From NCBI GenBank assembly GCA_934045905.1, contig OW203762.1, positions 18,570,345-18,634,344 on the forward strand: DNA of 64,000 nucleotides, written 5' to 3'. The DNA is from Leuctra nigra (taxonomy: Eukaryota; Arthropoda; Insecta; Plecoptera; Leuctridae). The notes under the pieces were generated by a model that did no database searches, was not told where the DNA came from, and saw nothing but the letters and a program-made list of their open reading frames with translations. Each line of letters opens with the position of its first letter. Position 1 is the first letter of the stretch. Shown piece after piece: positions 11,974 to 23,500 of this stretch. A program made the position numbers and the translations under genes.

Positions 11974-12225
11974 AACGAACTTCATTGTTTTATATCAGCA
12001 ATGCAAAATTATTGAATTTTCCACCTGAGGACGGACATTTTGTTGGCACGTTAACGGGTCAGATTTATGACTTTATTGAGGTAAATCGATGTATTTTTGT
12101 AATGTGAGTGATTCCTCTTCGTACTAAAGATCTCCTATACAATTCCCAGGTACAAATTTACTATAAAATATTGTCAAAAAAGCAGAGAATCACAGCTATT
12201 CTGCGTGCCATCAAAATGGTGGCAT
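11974..12225. repeat. Interspersed repeat, copy 1 (second copy at 56012-56245)
   Basis: About 230-250 bp beginning 'ttgttttatatcagcaatgc' closely match 56012-56245, including 'ccacctgaggacggacattt' and 'tgattcctcttcgtactaaa'. A tRNA-like head lies just upstream of the second copy, but none was seen directly beside this one. Confidence 0.8.
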
Positions 12226-13639
12226 GCAACAATGAGATGACATCACGTGCAAACTATGAATTACCAAGGTCGTAATGTACTCCAGTGTGATGGTCACGAA
12301 TATCCTTTTTTTAATTCTGTTATTTTGAAGACAAAACTGAACAATACGCTTTGAAGAACGGAGTACGTGTCCCGAACAAAATGGTTAATTAAAGTTTTGA
12401 TATTCAAAACTAATCACGTTCAATAACATAATTTTTCGGGTATTGCCTGGTGGTCATGCTCCGGAAATGTAGCATTTTACTACAAAATACTAAATTTCCT
12501 GGTAATTTTACAACTTTTAACTTGTCAAAAGTAACTTCGTCAGGGATACTCGATTGGTTCCGCATTTTTTTCTTTTAATCTGACATTTTGGTGACTTAAA
12601 AATGGTAAATATCTGAAGATATGGATCATCTTTGTGTGTATTCTATTCCCCATTCTCTTATTTAGTCTGGAATGAGTGATATAAGCACCATTGATTTGTC
12701 TCACTCACTTCACTCTTTTCTAGCATTACAGATAGAGAAAATTTGCTACATTACTTTTATTATTTTGAAGTAACTCGATACTCGAAGCTCATTTATCAAT
12801 CCACAGGTCAATCATGTGAAAGAAATGTACATAATCATTGTACTTTGGTCAGATTTTATGCAACTGAGATCACTGCCACTATGCTTGCAAAGCTAAAAAT
12901 TGTTCCAACGTCAAAATAGCAACTTAAATTTTCATCTCGTACTGCAAAACAGCGCAGGGATTGCTTTTAATTCCATGGCATTGGTAAACACCTTGGTATA
13001 AATATTGTCAGTAAACATCATTCCCTTGAATCCGCATCCACATCTATCCACATCATCCGGCTTGGATTATGGCATGCCTTTGGAACCTCTAGATCTCCTC
13101 TGCAAATGCCATCGTTTTCTTCCTGATTTTTAGAACGACGTTGGTAAGTAGGTATTTATTGGTCATTTGGTTAGAGGTACACAATAATAATCACGTAATT
13201 TAATGAGTCATTATAACATCTTGTAAAAAATTGCAATTTAGTTGAATCGATTTTTGCAATCCTGAAGTTATGTAGGTATTGAGTAGGTATAATATGTCTA
13301 TGGTTAGTCGTCCTGCCAGCCAGATGAATAGAGTGATTTTACTCGTCCGGCCATTGTTTTGTGCGTGCGTAATCCGGTCTGGGTAGTAACCTAAGAAAAC
13401 TGGGCATTACATAGGAAAATCGAGCATAACCTACCCTAGCTTTGCCCTATACTAGCCCTATCCCCGAGAAATAGGGCCTATCCGAGGGGCTGTACAGTCT
13501 GGGAATTGTGTGTCGCTCACCCTCCATTCACCCCCCACCACATTCAAACGAGTTTACCATGCTATCGGTTGCCGGAGGGGGGAGAATAGAACGTAAATGC
13601 ATGGAACGGGAAGAAGGAGGTTGATCGACAACAGACGGA
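12226..13639. other. Unassigned intergenic region
   Basis: No exon, RNA gene or repeat with clear ends was recognised in this AT-rich stretch upstream of the SINE and kinase gene. Confidence 0.4.
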
Positions 13640-13925
13640 ACAGGTTGGCTTAGTGGTAACGCTCTGAACTTGTATTCCGGAGGCCCGGGTTCGATTCTCG
13701 CGGCCGTCCTTCCTGACTGGGGTTTTTTCGTGGTATTCCCTCAGTCGACAGGCAAATGCTGGGAAGGTACCCTACTAATAGGCCACGACCGCCTCCTTCC
13801 CACCTTCCATCCTTACCTACTCTATTTACCATCAACTCCCAATCATAATCATAATCATTCATCCGTCGCCATTAGCCTCGCTGCAGAACAGTGCGACGTT
13901 AAGCCCCAGACAAAAAAATACATTT
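13640..13925 (+). mobile_element. tRNA-derived SINE upstream of kinase gene
   Basis: A box TGGCTTAGTGG (13646-13656) and B box GGTTCGATTCTC (13688-13699) mark a tRNA-like pol III head. The body ends 'gacgttaagccccagacaaa' with a short poly-A tail near 13913-13920. It sits about 340 bp upstream of the kinase start codon and could contribute to its promoter region. Confidence 0.85.
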
Positions 13926-14040
13926 TTTAATACCATACCCTCGGCTGGAACCCGTGTCTGAAACCCGTGACTGGCGCGCATATGAGAGACAGAATTACGT
14001 CATCTCGCGGTACAGTTTGAAAAATAGAAGTTCCAAAAAT

Positions 14041-14079
14041 TTGTTGTGGTTGTTGTTGTTGTTGTTGTTGTTGTTGTGG
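14041..14079. repeat. (TTG)n microsatellite
   Basis: A near-perfect TTG run lies about 190 bp upstream of the kinase ATG. It is followed by 'accacgtgacgtg' (14080-14092), which combines an E-box core with a CRE-like half site. Its regulatory role is not shown. Confidence 0.8.
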
Positions 14080-14266
14080 TACCACGTGACGTGAACTGAC
14101 CAAAGGTGAATAACAGGAAACGGAAACGGTGCTTTCTGCGCAACTCAGAGTGTCAGTTGTGAACCAACCAACATCAATCCAAACCAAACCGTTGCGTGCG
14201 ATAGACTTTTGCCTCTTTTGAATTACCAATGCATGATTACCTTTGCAATTGAGTGTGTCCACAGCA

Positions 14267-14554
14267 ATGAAAAGATCTGGCCCAGAGAAAATCACTCCTC
14301 CTCCAAAGTTACCCAAAACCCCGCCTGTTGGCATCGCAGCGAAGATTAGCGTCACCTCGTCCTTGGATACAGTGCCTCCTCCCGTCCGAGATCATGCGAC
14401 GGCGCAACCTCCTGACGGTGTTCAGGCGGTGTCGCAGCCTCCCGTCGTTGATGTGGCGGCGGCGCCTCAAGAGGAGAGGCGACAGACGGTGATGGAGGCA
14501 CATGGATATGCCATGGGCGTGGTTATCGGTTCCGGCTCTTACGCCGAAGTCAAG
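14267..14554 (+). CDS. TSSK-like kinase, coding exon 1
   Basis: Encodes the Pro-rich N-terminus and glycine-rich loop, ending GCCGAAGTCAAG|GTGAGT, phase 0. No TATA box is obvious upstream. GC content jumps relative to flanking sequence. Confidence 0.88.
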
Positions 14555-17500
14555 GTGAGTTCCACAACGGGGCGAGTTGGGCGTGTGACGTCACCATAGG
14601 ATTTACGGGTTAAATCAAACTTGCGGCGTCAACAAACGAGCTCAAACCTGTGCCCATAATGCCCTAACTTAAGAGCCCGGGCTTTCTGATCCAACATGGA
14701 TGCCATGGCTTCATGGGATCATCAACATGGATTTTGTTGATCTGTCTATAGTTCTATTTTGGCATTTGCAATATATGGCTGGTATATATTATATGAGCTT
14801 CTGCAACATTTTACTTTTTACATGCGGCGTAGATTTGGCTGTGTGCCAAGGTTTCACAAATAAATCCTGCCCGTGCCGCTAACTTTATCGGGAATTGTAT
14901 TTTTTTTTAATTCAAAAGAGTTGTGGATTGGAAATTTGATACCTTGAGATAATTCATAATTCCTTTTAAATAATTCCTTCCTTTTGAGTAGCTTCCGATG
15001 CTCAAACTCTTAACTTCAAGGTCAGTGAATACGGTCCAATTTCCCAATCGACTTAACCAGTCAAATTCATGAATATCGCTCTATGTGCAGATACCTAGTA
15101 TTTGCAGATAGTATGTGCAGATAGTATCTGCAGATACTAGACAGCACCTAGTCGCTCCATGTGCAGATAGTAAACTGCCTGTCCTAATTTTACAGAAGGC
15201 ATACTCACAAAAGCACCAAAGCACTGTAGCAGTAAAAATAGTTTCAAAAATGCAAGCTCCCGACGACTATCTGAAGAGATTTCTGCCGAGAGAAATTGAG
15301 GTTGTCAAGGGCCTGAGACATCCTAATTTGATCAAATTTCTGCAAGCAATCGAAACCACCCACCGGTAAATAAAAGTAATTAACATTTTAAGATTCAAAA
15401 ACTATTGGCGGAGATGCTGTGGTTGCATAAGGCCGGGTAGGACCAATTCTGGATTAAGTTAACTATCGATGGTTAGGTTATAACCAATGAATCCAGCTGT
15501 TTGGCGCGAATTCCCCAGCCAATAAGATTCACTAAATTCCACTAACCAGTAACCACCGATTAACTTAATCCAACGTTGGTCCTACCCGGCCTACGCAGTG
15601 CATCTTGTAATTGTGATGAATACACACAACGCATTGGAAGCAAGAATTGTTGGGGAACGCAATGTCAAATTGTTCAAGTACACACCTGACCAAACCCTTC
15701 CACCCTTTCCATACATTAACGTTAGATTAGGTATGGATTAGATCAATCTCCTCGAACGGTATCACTGGAAAAGTTGTTTGAATATGGTGGGGGTGAATGG
15801 AGGCCGTAGGGTTTGTTGATCCATTACTGCTAGGACTATGCGTTATGTTATATGTTCAAGGTCACACCTGCGCGCCTTGAAACATTATAGAGTTGGGTTC
15901 ATACAATAATAAAGTATACAATTAGCTCGAGGTGAGTGTGTCGTGTAGCTATTAAGCCCAGTACACACGACACATCCACCTCGAACATTGGATATGACCT
16001 TGGATTGTAGAATCCATCTCTATAATGTTATATCACGCGCATACGCTTCGCGCATTTGTGGCCTTGAACAATTTAACATTAAAATCCACGCATCCAATTC
16101 GATCGAATGCGTAATGTGTACTGGACGCTCGGTAACGCGATGTTCTGTATTCGCCAGCGTTTACATCGTGATGGAGTACTCCGACAACGGGAGCCTCCTA
16201 GATGTGATCAGAAGGGATCTCCAAATAGACGAGGTGCGCGCGAGGAAGTGGTTTCGCCAGATGGTGGAGGCTGTGGGTTATTGTCACAGCCAAGAGGTGG
16301 TCCACCGGTACGTCCACTTGTCTTGTGGGTTATTGTCACAGCCAAGAGGTGGTCCACAGGTTCGTCCACTTGTCTTGTGATCAGAACTTGTGACCTGAGA
16401 TCGTGAGATCGTGAGATGTGTGACGTTGAATGAGATTAAATCTACGTTTTAGACACGTATCTATACGAAAAGTACTATTAAAAACTATGTGATCACCTTA
16501 ATTACCATGGTATAAATATTCAAATATACGGGAAATTTCGACTACAACAGACCAATTATATAAATATTACCATCAAACCTGAAAATGTAAAAAGAGATGG
16601 AGAAATAACGAATACAAGGACACAGTCATTATGTAATCAAGCGAGCGTAGCGAGCGACTCCACTTGAAACTTATGGCTCGAATCTCTGTTTTTTTTTTTA
16701 TCTGTCTGTCTGTGTATTTCGCATTACATTTTAAACGAAGTCATGGATCTGGCCAATTTTTTTCACAAAAGATTCATTACTATCCACTGCAGAAACCTAA
16801 TGATTTTCAGCAAAATCGATCCATTAATTTCATCGGAAACTTGATTTGTAGTTAGTAGTAAGTACTTGGCTTGGCAATATGAAAGAAACGTCAACTCTGT
16901 GTGCCAATAAAACTGGAATTGGTTGACCGATCATCACCAAATTTTGCAATGCCATTGGCACCAGCATTATAAGTGTATTTTGACAAACCTTTAATGAACT
17001 TTAAGAGTAATATACATTTTACTGACATTTGTATGCTTAATTTGTAATTGCCTGTAGCTATACACGACCGTTTGACCAAACAAATAGTCTTCTGTAAATC
17101 TGATTAAACTCATATTTTGCATGATCATTAAGACCAACATTATCTCTTATTTTACAAATTTTCAGCCCAATCAGTCAAGAACACAATGCACTTATTGACA
17201 TTTTTGATAACTGTCAGAAATGACATATCAAATGAATGTTTCCACTGCCAAATGGATCTGATTTGCTTTATGTAGGAAACAAAGTGTATAGATTGCTGTT
17301 CTAAAGTTTCAATATTTCAATATTACAATAGGCCATTTAAAGCCCCATTTACACGGTGCAATTTCTTGAACAACTTCTGTGCCACAGTGGTTCTGCTCGT
17401 GCGCAGTGTCACTTTTGAGATGAAAAAGTGACTCTGCACATGTGCAGAACTTTTGTGGCACAAAAGTTGTTAACGCATGCGCAGATCCCTATTTTTGGTG

Positions 17501-20500
17501 TCGTGACGTCACTCCACCCACAGCATTTTCGAAAACACGTTCATTTTTAACATACACACCAAATAGACACTACACACTAGACGGCTGTGGACCTGTCAGT
17601 TTTTTAATCATGCGCACTGACTTTCTTAAATGACCTATTCAATGTGGATGTATATATGTTTCTGTGCGTTTGGTACGGAATACCTGTTGAAGAATTTACA
17701 CGTACGTATACCAGTGCTCGCTCATCAACGCGTTACACTGAGCGTTTTCCTAGTTATTACCACCTCATTTCAGAGATATCAAATGTGAAAACATGCTGAT
17801 GGACGCGGGGTACAACATAAAGCTGTCCGACTTTGGGTTCGCGCGCAACCACTCGATCAACTCGCGCGGAATGCCGGACCTGTGCGAGACCTATTGCGGC
17901 AGCTATGCCTACGCTTCGCCCGAGATCCTCCGCGGCACGCCGTACAACCCGCGCATGTCCGACGTCTGGTCGACAGGCGTCGTCTTGTTCGCCATGGTTT
18001 ACGGCAGACTTCCCTTCGACGACAGCAGCTACAGCCGGCTGGTTAGGGTAAGTGGTCAGAATCAAACAAGACCAGGCGCTCTTCGCTCTTCGCCTCCCCA
18101 TGTCCAGCTTGTCCGTGTTGCAGCAAGTGGAGAGACGCGTGGCGTTCCCCCGAGAACCGCGCGTCTCGCTCTTCGCCTCCCCATGTCCAGCTTGTCCGTG
18201 TTGCAGCAAGTGGAGAGACGCGTGTCGTTCCCCCGAGAACCGCGCGTCTCGCTCTTCGCCTCCCCATGTCCAGCTTGTCCGTGTTGCAGCAAGTGGAGAG
18301 ACGCGTGTCGTTCCCCCGAGAACCGCGCGTCTCGCTCTTCGCCTCCCCATGTCCAGCTTGTCCGTGTTGCAGCAAGTGGAGAGACGCGTGGCGTTCCCCC
18401 GAGAACCGCGCGTCTCGCTCTTCGCCTCCCCATGTCCAGCTTGTCCGTGTTGCAGCAAGTGGAGAGACGCGTGTCGTTCCCCCGAGAACCGCGCGTCTCG
18501 CTCTTCGCCTCCCCATGTCCAGCTTGTCCGTGTTGCAGCAAGTGGAGAGACGCGTGGCGTTCCCCCGAGAACCGCGCGTCTCGCTCTTCGCCTCCCCATG
18601 TCCAGCTTGTCCGTGTTGCAGCAAGTGGAGAGACGCGTGGCGTTCCCCCGAGAACCGCGCGTCTCGCTCTTCGCCTCCCCATGTCCAGCTTGTCCGTGTT
18701 GCAGCAAGTGGAGAGACGCGTGGCGTTCCCGCGAGAACCGCGCGTCTCGCTCTTCGCCTCCCCATGTCCAGCTTGTCCGTGTTGCAGCAAGTGGAGAGAC
18801 GCGTGGCGTTCCCCCGAGAACCGCGCGTCTCGCTCTTCGCCTCCCCATGTCCAGCTTGTCCGTGTTGCAGCAAGTGGAGAGACGCGTGGCGTTCCCCCGA
18901 GAACCGCGCGTCTCGCTCTTCGCCTCCCCATGTCCAGCTTGTCCGTGTTGCAGCAAGTGGAGAGACGCGTGGCGTTCCCCCGAGAACCGCGCGTCTCGCT
19001 CTTCGCCTCCCCATGTCCAGCTTGTCCGTGTTGCAGCAAGTGGAGAGACGCGTGTCGTTCCCCCGAGGACCGCGCTCATCGCTCTTCGCCTCCCCATGTC
19101 CAGCTTGTCCGTGTTGCAGCAAGTGGAGAGACGCGTGTCGTTCCCCCGAGAACCGCGCGTCTCGCTCTTCGCCTCCCCATGTCCAGCTTGTCCGTGTTGC
19201 AGCAAGTGGAGAGACGCGTGGCGTTCCCCCGAGAACCGCGCGTCTCGCTCTTCACCTCCCCATGTCCAGCTTGTCCGTGTTGCAGCAAGTGGAGAGACGC
19301 GTGGCGTTCCCCCGAGAACCGCGCGTCTCGCTCTTCGCCTCCCCATGTCCAGCTTGTCCGTGTTGCAGCAAGTGGAGAGACGCGTGGCGTTCCCCCGAGA
19401 ACCGCGCGTCTCGCTCTTCGCCTCCCCATGTCCAGCTTGTCCGTGTTGCAGCAAGTGGAGAGACGCGTGGCGTTCCCCCGAGAACCGCGCGTCTCGCTCT
19501 TCGCCTCCCCATGTCCAGCTTGTCCGTGTTGCAGCAAGTGGAGAGACGCGTGGCGTTCCCCCGAGAACCGCGCGTCTCGCTCTTCGCCTCCCCATGTCCA
19601 GCTTGTCCGTGTTACAGCAAGTGGAGAGACGCGTGTCGTTCCCCCGAGGACCGCGCTCATCGCTCTTCGCCTCCCCATGTCCAGCTTGTCCGTGTTGCAG
19701 CAAGTGGAGAGACGCGTGGCGTTCCCCCGAGAACCGCGCGTCTCGCTCTTCGCCTCCCCATGTCCAGCTTGTCCGTGTTGCAGCAAGTGGAGAGACGCGT
19801 GGCGTTCCCCCGAGAACCGCGCGTCTCGCTCTTCGCCTCCCCATGTCCAGCTTGTCCGTGTTGCAGCAAGTGGAGAGACGCGTGGCGTTCCCCCGAGAAC
19901 CGCGCGTCTCGCTCTTCGCCTCCCCATGTCCAGCTTGTCCGTGTTGCAGCAAGTGGAGAGACGCGTGGCGTTCCCCCGAGAACCGCGCGTCTCGCTCTTC
20001 GCCTCCCCATGTCCAGCTTGTCCGTGTTGCAGCAAGTGGAGAGACGCGTGGCGTTCCCCCGAGAACCGCGCGTCTCGCTCTTCGCCTCCCCATGTCCAGC
20101 TTGTCCGTGTTGCAGCAAGTGGAGAGACGCGTGGCGTTCCCCCGAGAACCGCGCGTCTCGCTCTTCGCCTCCCCATGTCCAGCTTGTCCGTGTTGCAGCA
20201 AGTGGAGAGACGCGTGGCGTTCCCCCGAGAACCGCGCGTCTCGCTCTTCGCCTCCCCATGTCCAGCTTGTCCGTGTTGCAGCAAGTGGAGAGACGCGTGT
20301 CGTTCCCCCGAGAACCGCGCGTCTCGCTCTTCGCCTCCCCATGTCCAGCTTGTCCGTGTTGCAGCAAGTGGAGAGACGCGTGGCGTTCCCCCGAGAACCG
20401 CGCGTCTCGCTCTTCGCCTCCCCATGTCCAGCTTGTCCGTGTTGCAGCAAGTGGAGAGACGCGTGGCGTTCCCCCGAGAACCGCGCGTCTCGCTCTTCGC

Positions 20501-23500
20501 CTCCCCATGTCCAGCTTGTCCGTGTTGCAGCAAGTGGAGAGACGCGTGGCGTTCCCCCGAGAACCGCGCGTCTCGCTCTTCGCCTCCCCATGTCCAGCTT
20601 GTCCGTGTTGCAGCAAGTGGAGAGACGCGTGTCGTTCCCCCGAGAACCGCGCGTCTCGCTCTTCGCCTCCCCATGTCCAGCTTGTCCGTGTTGCAGCAAG
20701 TGGAGAGACGCGTGGCGTTCCCCCGAGAACCGCGCGTCTCGCTCTTCGCCTCCCCATGTCCAGCTTGTCCGTGTTGCAGCAAGTGGAGAGACGCGTGTCG
20801 TTCCCCCGAGAACTGCGCGTCTCGCTCTTCGCCTCCCCATGTCCAGCTTGTCCGTGTTGCAGCAAGTGGAGAGACGCGTGGCGTTCCCCCGAGAACCGCG
20901 CGTCTCGCTCTTCGCCTCCCCATGTCCAGCTTGTCCGTGTTGCAGCAAGTGGAGAGACGCGTGTCGTTCCCCCGAGAACCGCGCGTCTCGCTCTTCACCT
21001 CCCCATGTCCAGCTTGTCCGTGTTGCAGCAAGTGGAGAGACGCGTGGCGTTCCCCCGAGAACCGCGCGTCTCGCTCTTCGCCTTTCCATGTCCAGCTTGT
21101 CCGTGTTGCAGCAAGTGGAGAGACGCGTGGCGTTCCCCCGAGAACCGCGCTCCTCGCTCTTCGCCTCCCCATGTCCAGCTTGTCCGTGTTGCAGCAAGTG
21201 GAGAGACGCGTGGCGTTCCCCCGAGAACCGCGCGTCTCGCTCTTCGCCTCCCCATGTCCAGCTTGTCCGTGTTGCAGCAAGTGGAGAGACGCGTGGCGTT
21301 CCCCCGAGAACCGCGCGTCTCGCTCTTCGCCTCCCCATGTCCAGCTTGTCCGTGTTGCAGCAAGTGGAGAGACGCGTGTCGTTCCCCCGAGAACCGCGCG
21401 TCTCGCTCTTCGCCTTTCCATGTCCAGCTTGTCCATGTTGCAGCAAGTGGATAGACGCGTGGCGTTCCCCCGAGAACCGCGCGTCTCGCTCTTCGCCTCC
21501 CCATGTCCAGCTTGTCCGTGTTGCAGCAAGTGGAGAGACGCGTGGCGTTCCCCCGAGAACCGCGCGCCTCGCTCTTCGCCTCCCCATGTCCAGCTTGTCC
21601 GTGTTGCAGCAAGTGGAGAGACGCGTGGCGTTCCCCCGAGAACCGCGCGTCTCGCTCTTCGCCTCCCCATGTCCAGCTTGTCCGTGTTGCAGCAAGTGGA
21701 GAGACGCGTGGCGTTCCCCCGAGAACCGCGCGCCTCGCTCTTCGCCTCCCCATGTCCAGCTTGTCCGTGTTGCAGCAAGTGGAGAGACGCGTGGCGTTCC
21801 CCCGAGAACCGCGCGTCTCGCTCTTCGCCTCCCCATGTCCAGCTTGTCCGTGTTGCAGCAAGTGGAGAGACGCGTGGCGTTCCCCCGAGAACCGCGCGCC
21901 TCGCTCTTCGCCTCCCCATGTCCAGCTTGTCCGTGTTGCAGCAAGTGGAGAGACGCGTGGCGTTCCCCCGAGAACCGCGCGTCTCGCTCTTCGCCTCCCC
22001 ATGTCCAGCTTGTCCGTGTTGCAGCAAGTGGAGAGACGCGTGGCGTTCCCCCGAGAACCGCGCTCCTCGCTCTTCGCCTCCCCATGTCCAGCTTGTCCGT
22101 GTTGCAGCAAGTGGAAAGACGCGTGTCGTTCCGCCGAGAACCGCGCGTCTCGCTCTTCGCCTCCCCATGTCCAGCTTGTCCGTGTTGCAGCAAGTGGAGA
22201 GACGCGTGGCGTTCCCCCGAGAACCGCGCGTCTCGCTCTTCGCCTCCCCATGTCCAGCTTGTCCGTGTTGCAGCAAGTGGAGAGACGCGTGGCGTTCCCC
22301 CGAGAACCGCGCGTCTCGCTCTTCGCCTCCCCATGTCCAGCTTGTCCGTGTTGCAGCAAGTGGAGAGACGCGTGTCGTTCCCCCGAGAACCGCGCGTCTC
22401 GCTCTTCGCCTTCCCATGTCCAGCTTGTCCGTGTTGCAGCAAGTGGAGAGACGCGTGGCGTTCCCCCGAGAACCGCTCGTCTCGCTATTCGCCTCCCCAT
22501 GTCCAGCTTGTCCGTGTTGCAGCAAGTGGAGAGACGCGTGGCGTTCCCCCGAGAACCGCGCGTCTCGCTCTTCGCCTCCCCATGTCCAGCTTGTCCGTGT
22601 TGCAGCAAGTGGAGAGACGCGTGGCGTTCCCCCGAGAACCGCGCGTCTCGCTCTTCGCCTCCCCATGTCCAGCTTGTCCGTGTTGCAGCAAGTGGAGAGA
22701 CGCGTGGCGTTCCCCCGAGAACCGCGCGTCTCGCTCTTCGCCTCCCCATGTCCAGCTTGTCCGTGTTGCAGCAAGTGGAGAGACGCGTGTCGTTCCCCCG
22801 AGAACCGCGCGTCTCGCTCTTCGCCTCCCCATGTCCAGTTTGTCCGTGTTGCAGCAAGTGGAGAGACGCGTGTCGTTCCCCCGAGAACCGCGCGTCTCGC
22901 TCTTCGCCTCCCCATGTCCAGCTTGTCCGTGTTGCAGCAAGTGGAGAGACGCGTGGCGTTCCCCCGAGAATCGCGCGTCTCGCTCTTCGCCTCCCCATGT
23001 CCAGCTTGTCCGTGTTGCAGCAAGTGGAGAGACGCGTGGCGTTCCCCCGAGAACCGCGCGTCTCGCTCTTCGCCTCCCCATGTCCAGCTTGTCCGTGTTG
23101 CAGCAAGTGGAGAGACGCGTGGCGTTCCCCCGAGAACCGCGCGTCTCGCTCTTCGCCTCCCCATGTCCAGCTTGTCCGTGTTGCAGCAAGTGGAGAGACG
23201 CGTGGCGTTCCCCCGAGAACCGCGCGTCTCGCTCTTCGCCTCCCCATGTCCAGCTTGTCCGTGTTGCAGCAAGTGGAGAGACGCGTGGCGTTCCCCCGAG
23301 AACCGCGCGTCTCGCTCTTCGCCTTCCCATGTCCAGCTTGTCCGTGTTGCAGCAAGTGGAGAGACGCGTGGCGTTCCCCCGAGAACCGCGCGTCTCGCTC
23401 TTCGCCTCCCCATGTCCAGCTTGTCCGTGTTGCAGCAAGTGGAGAGACGCGTGGCGTTCCCCCGAGAACCGCCGTCTCGCTCTTCGCCTCCCCATGTCCA

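Noticed and set aside
15988..16406. Alternative 130- and 99-codon readings over exon 3
   Set aside because: Unspliced read-through of exon 3 into the duplicated donor; the spliced kinase model explains the region.
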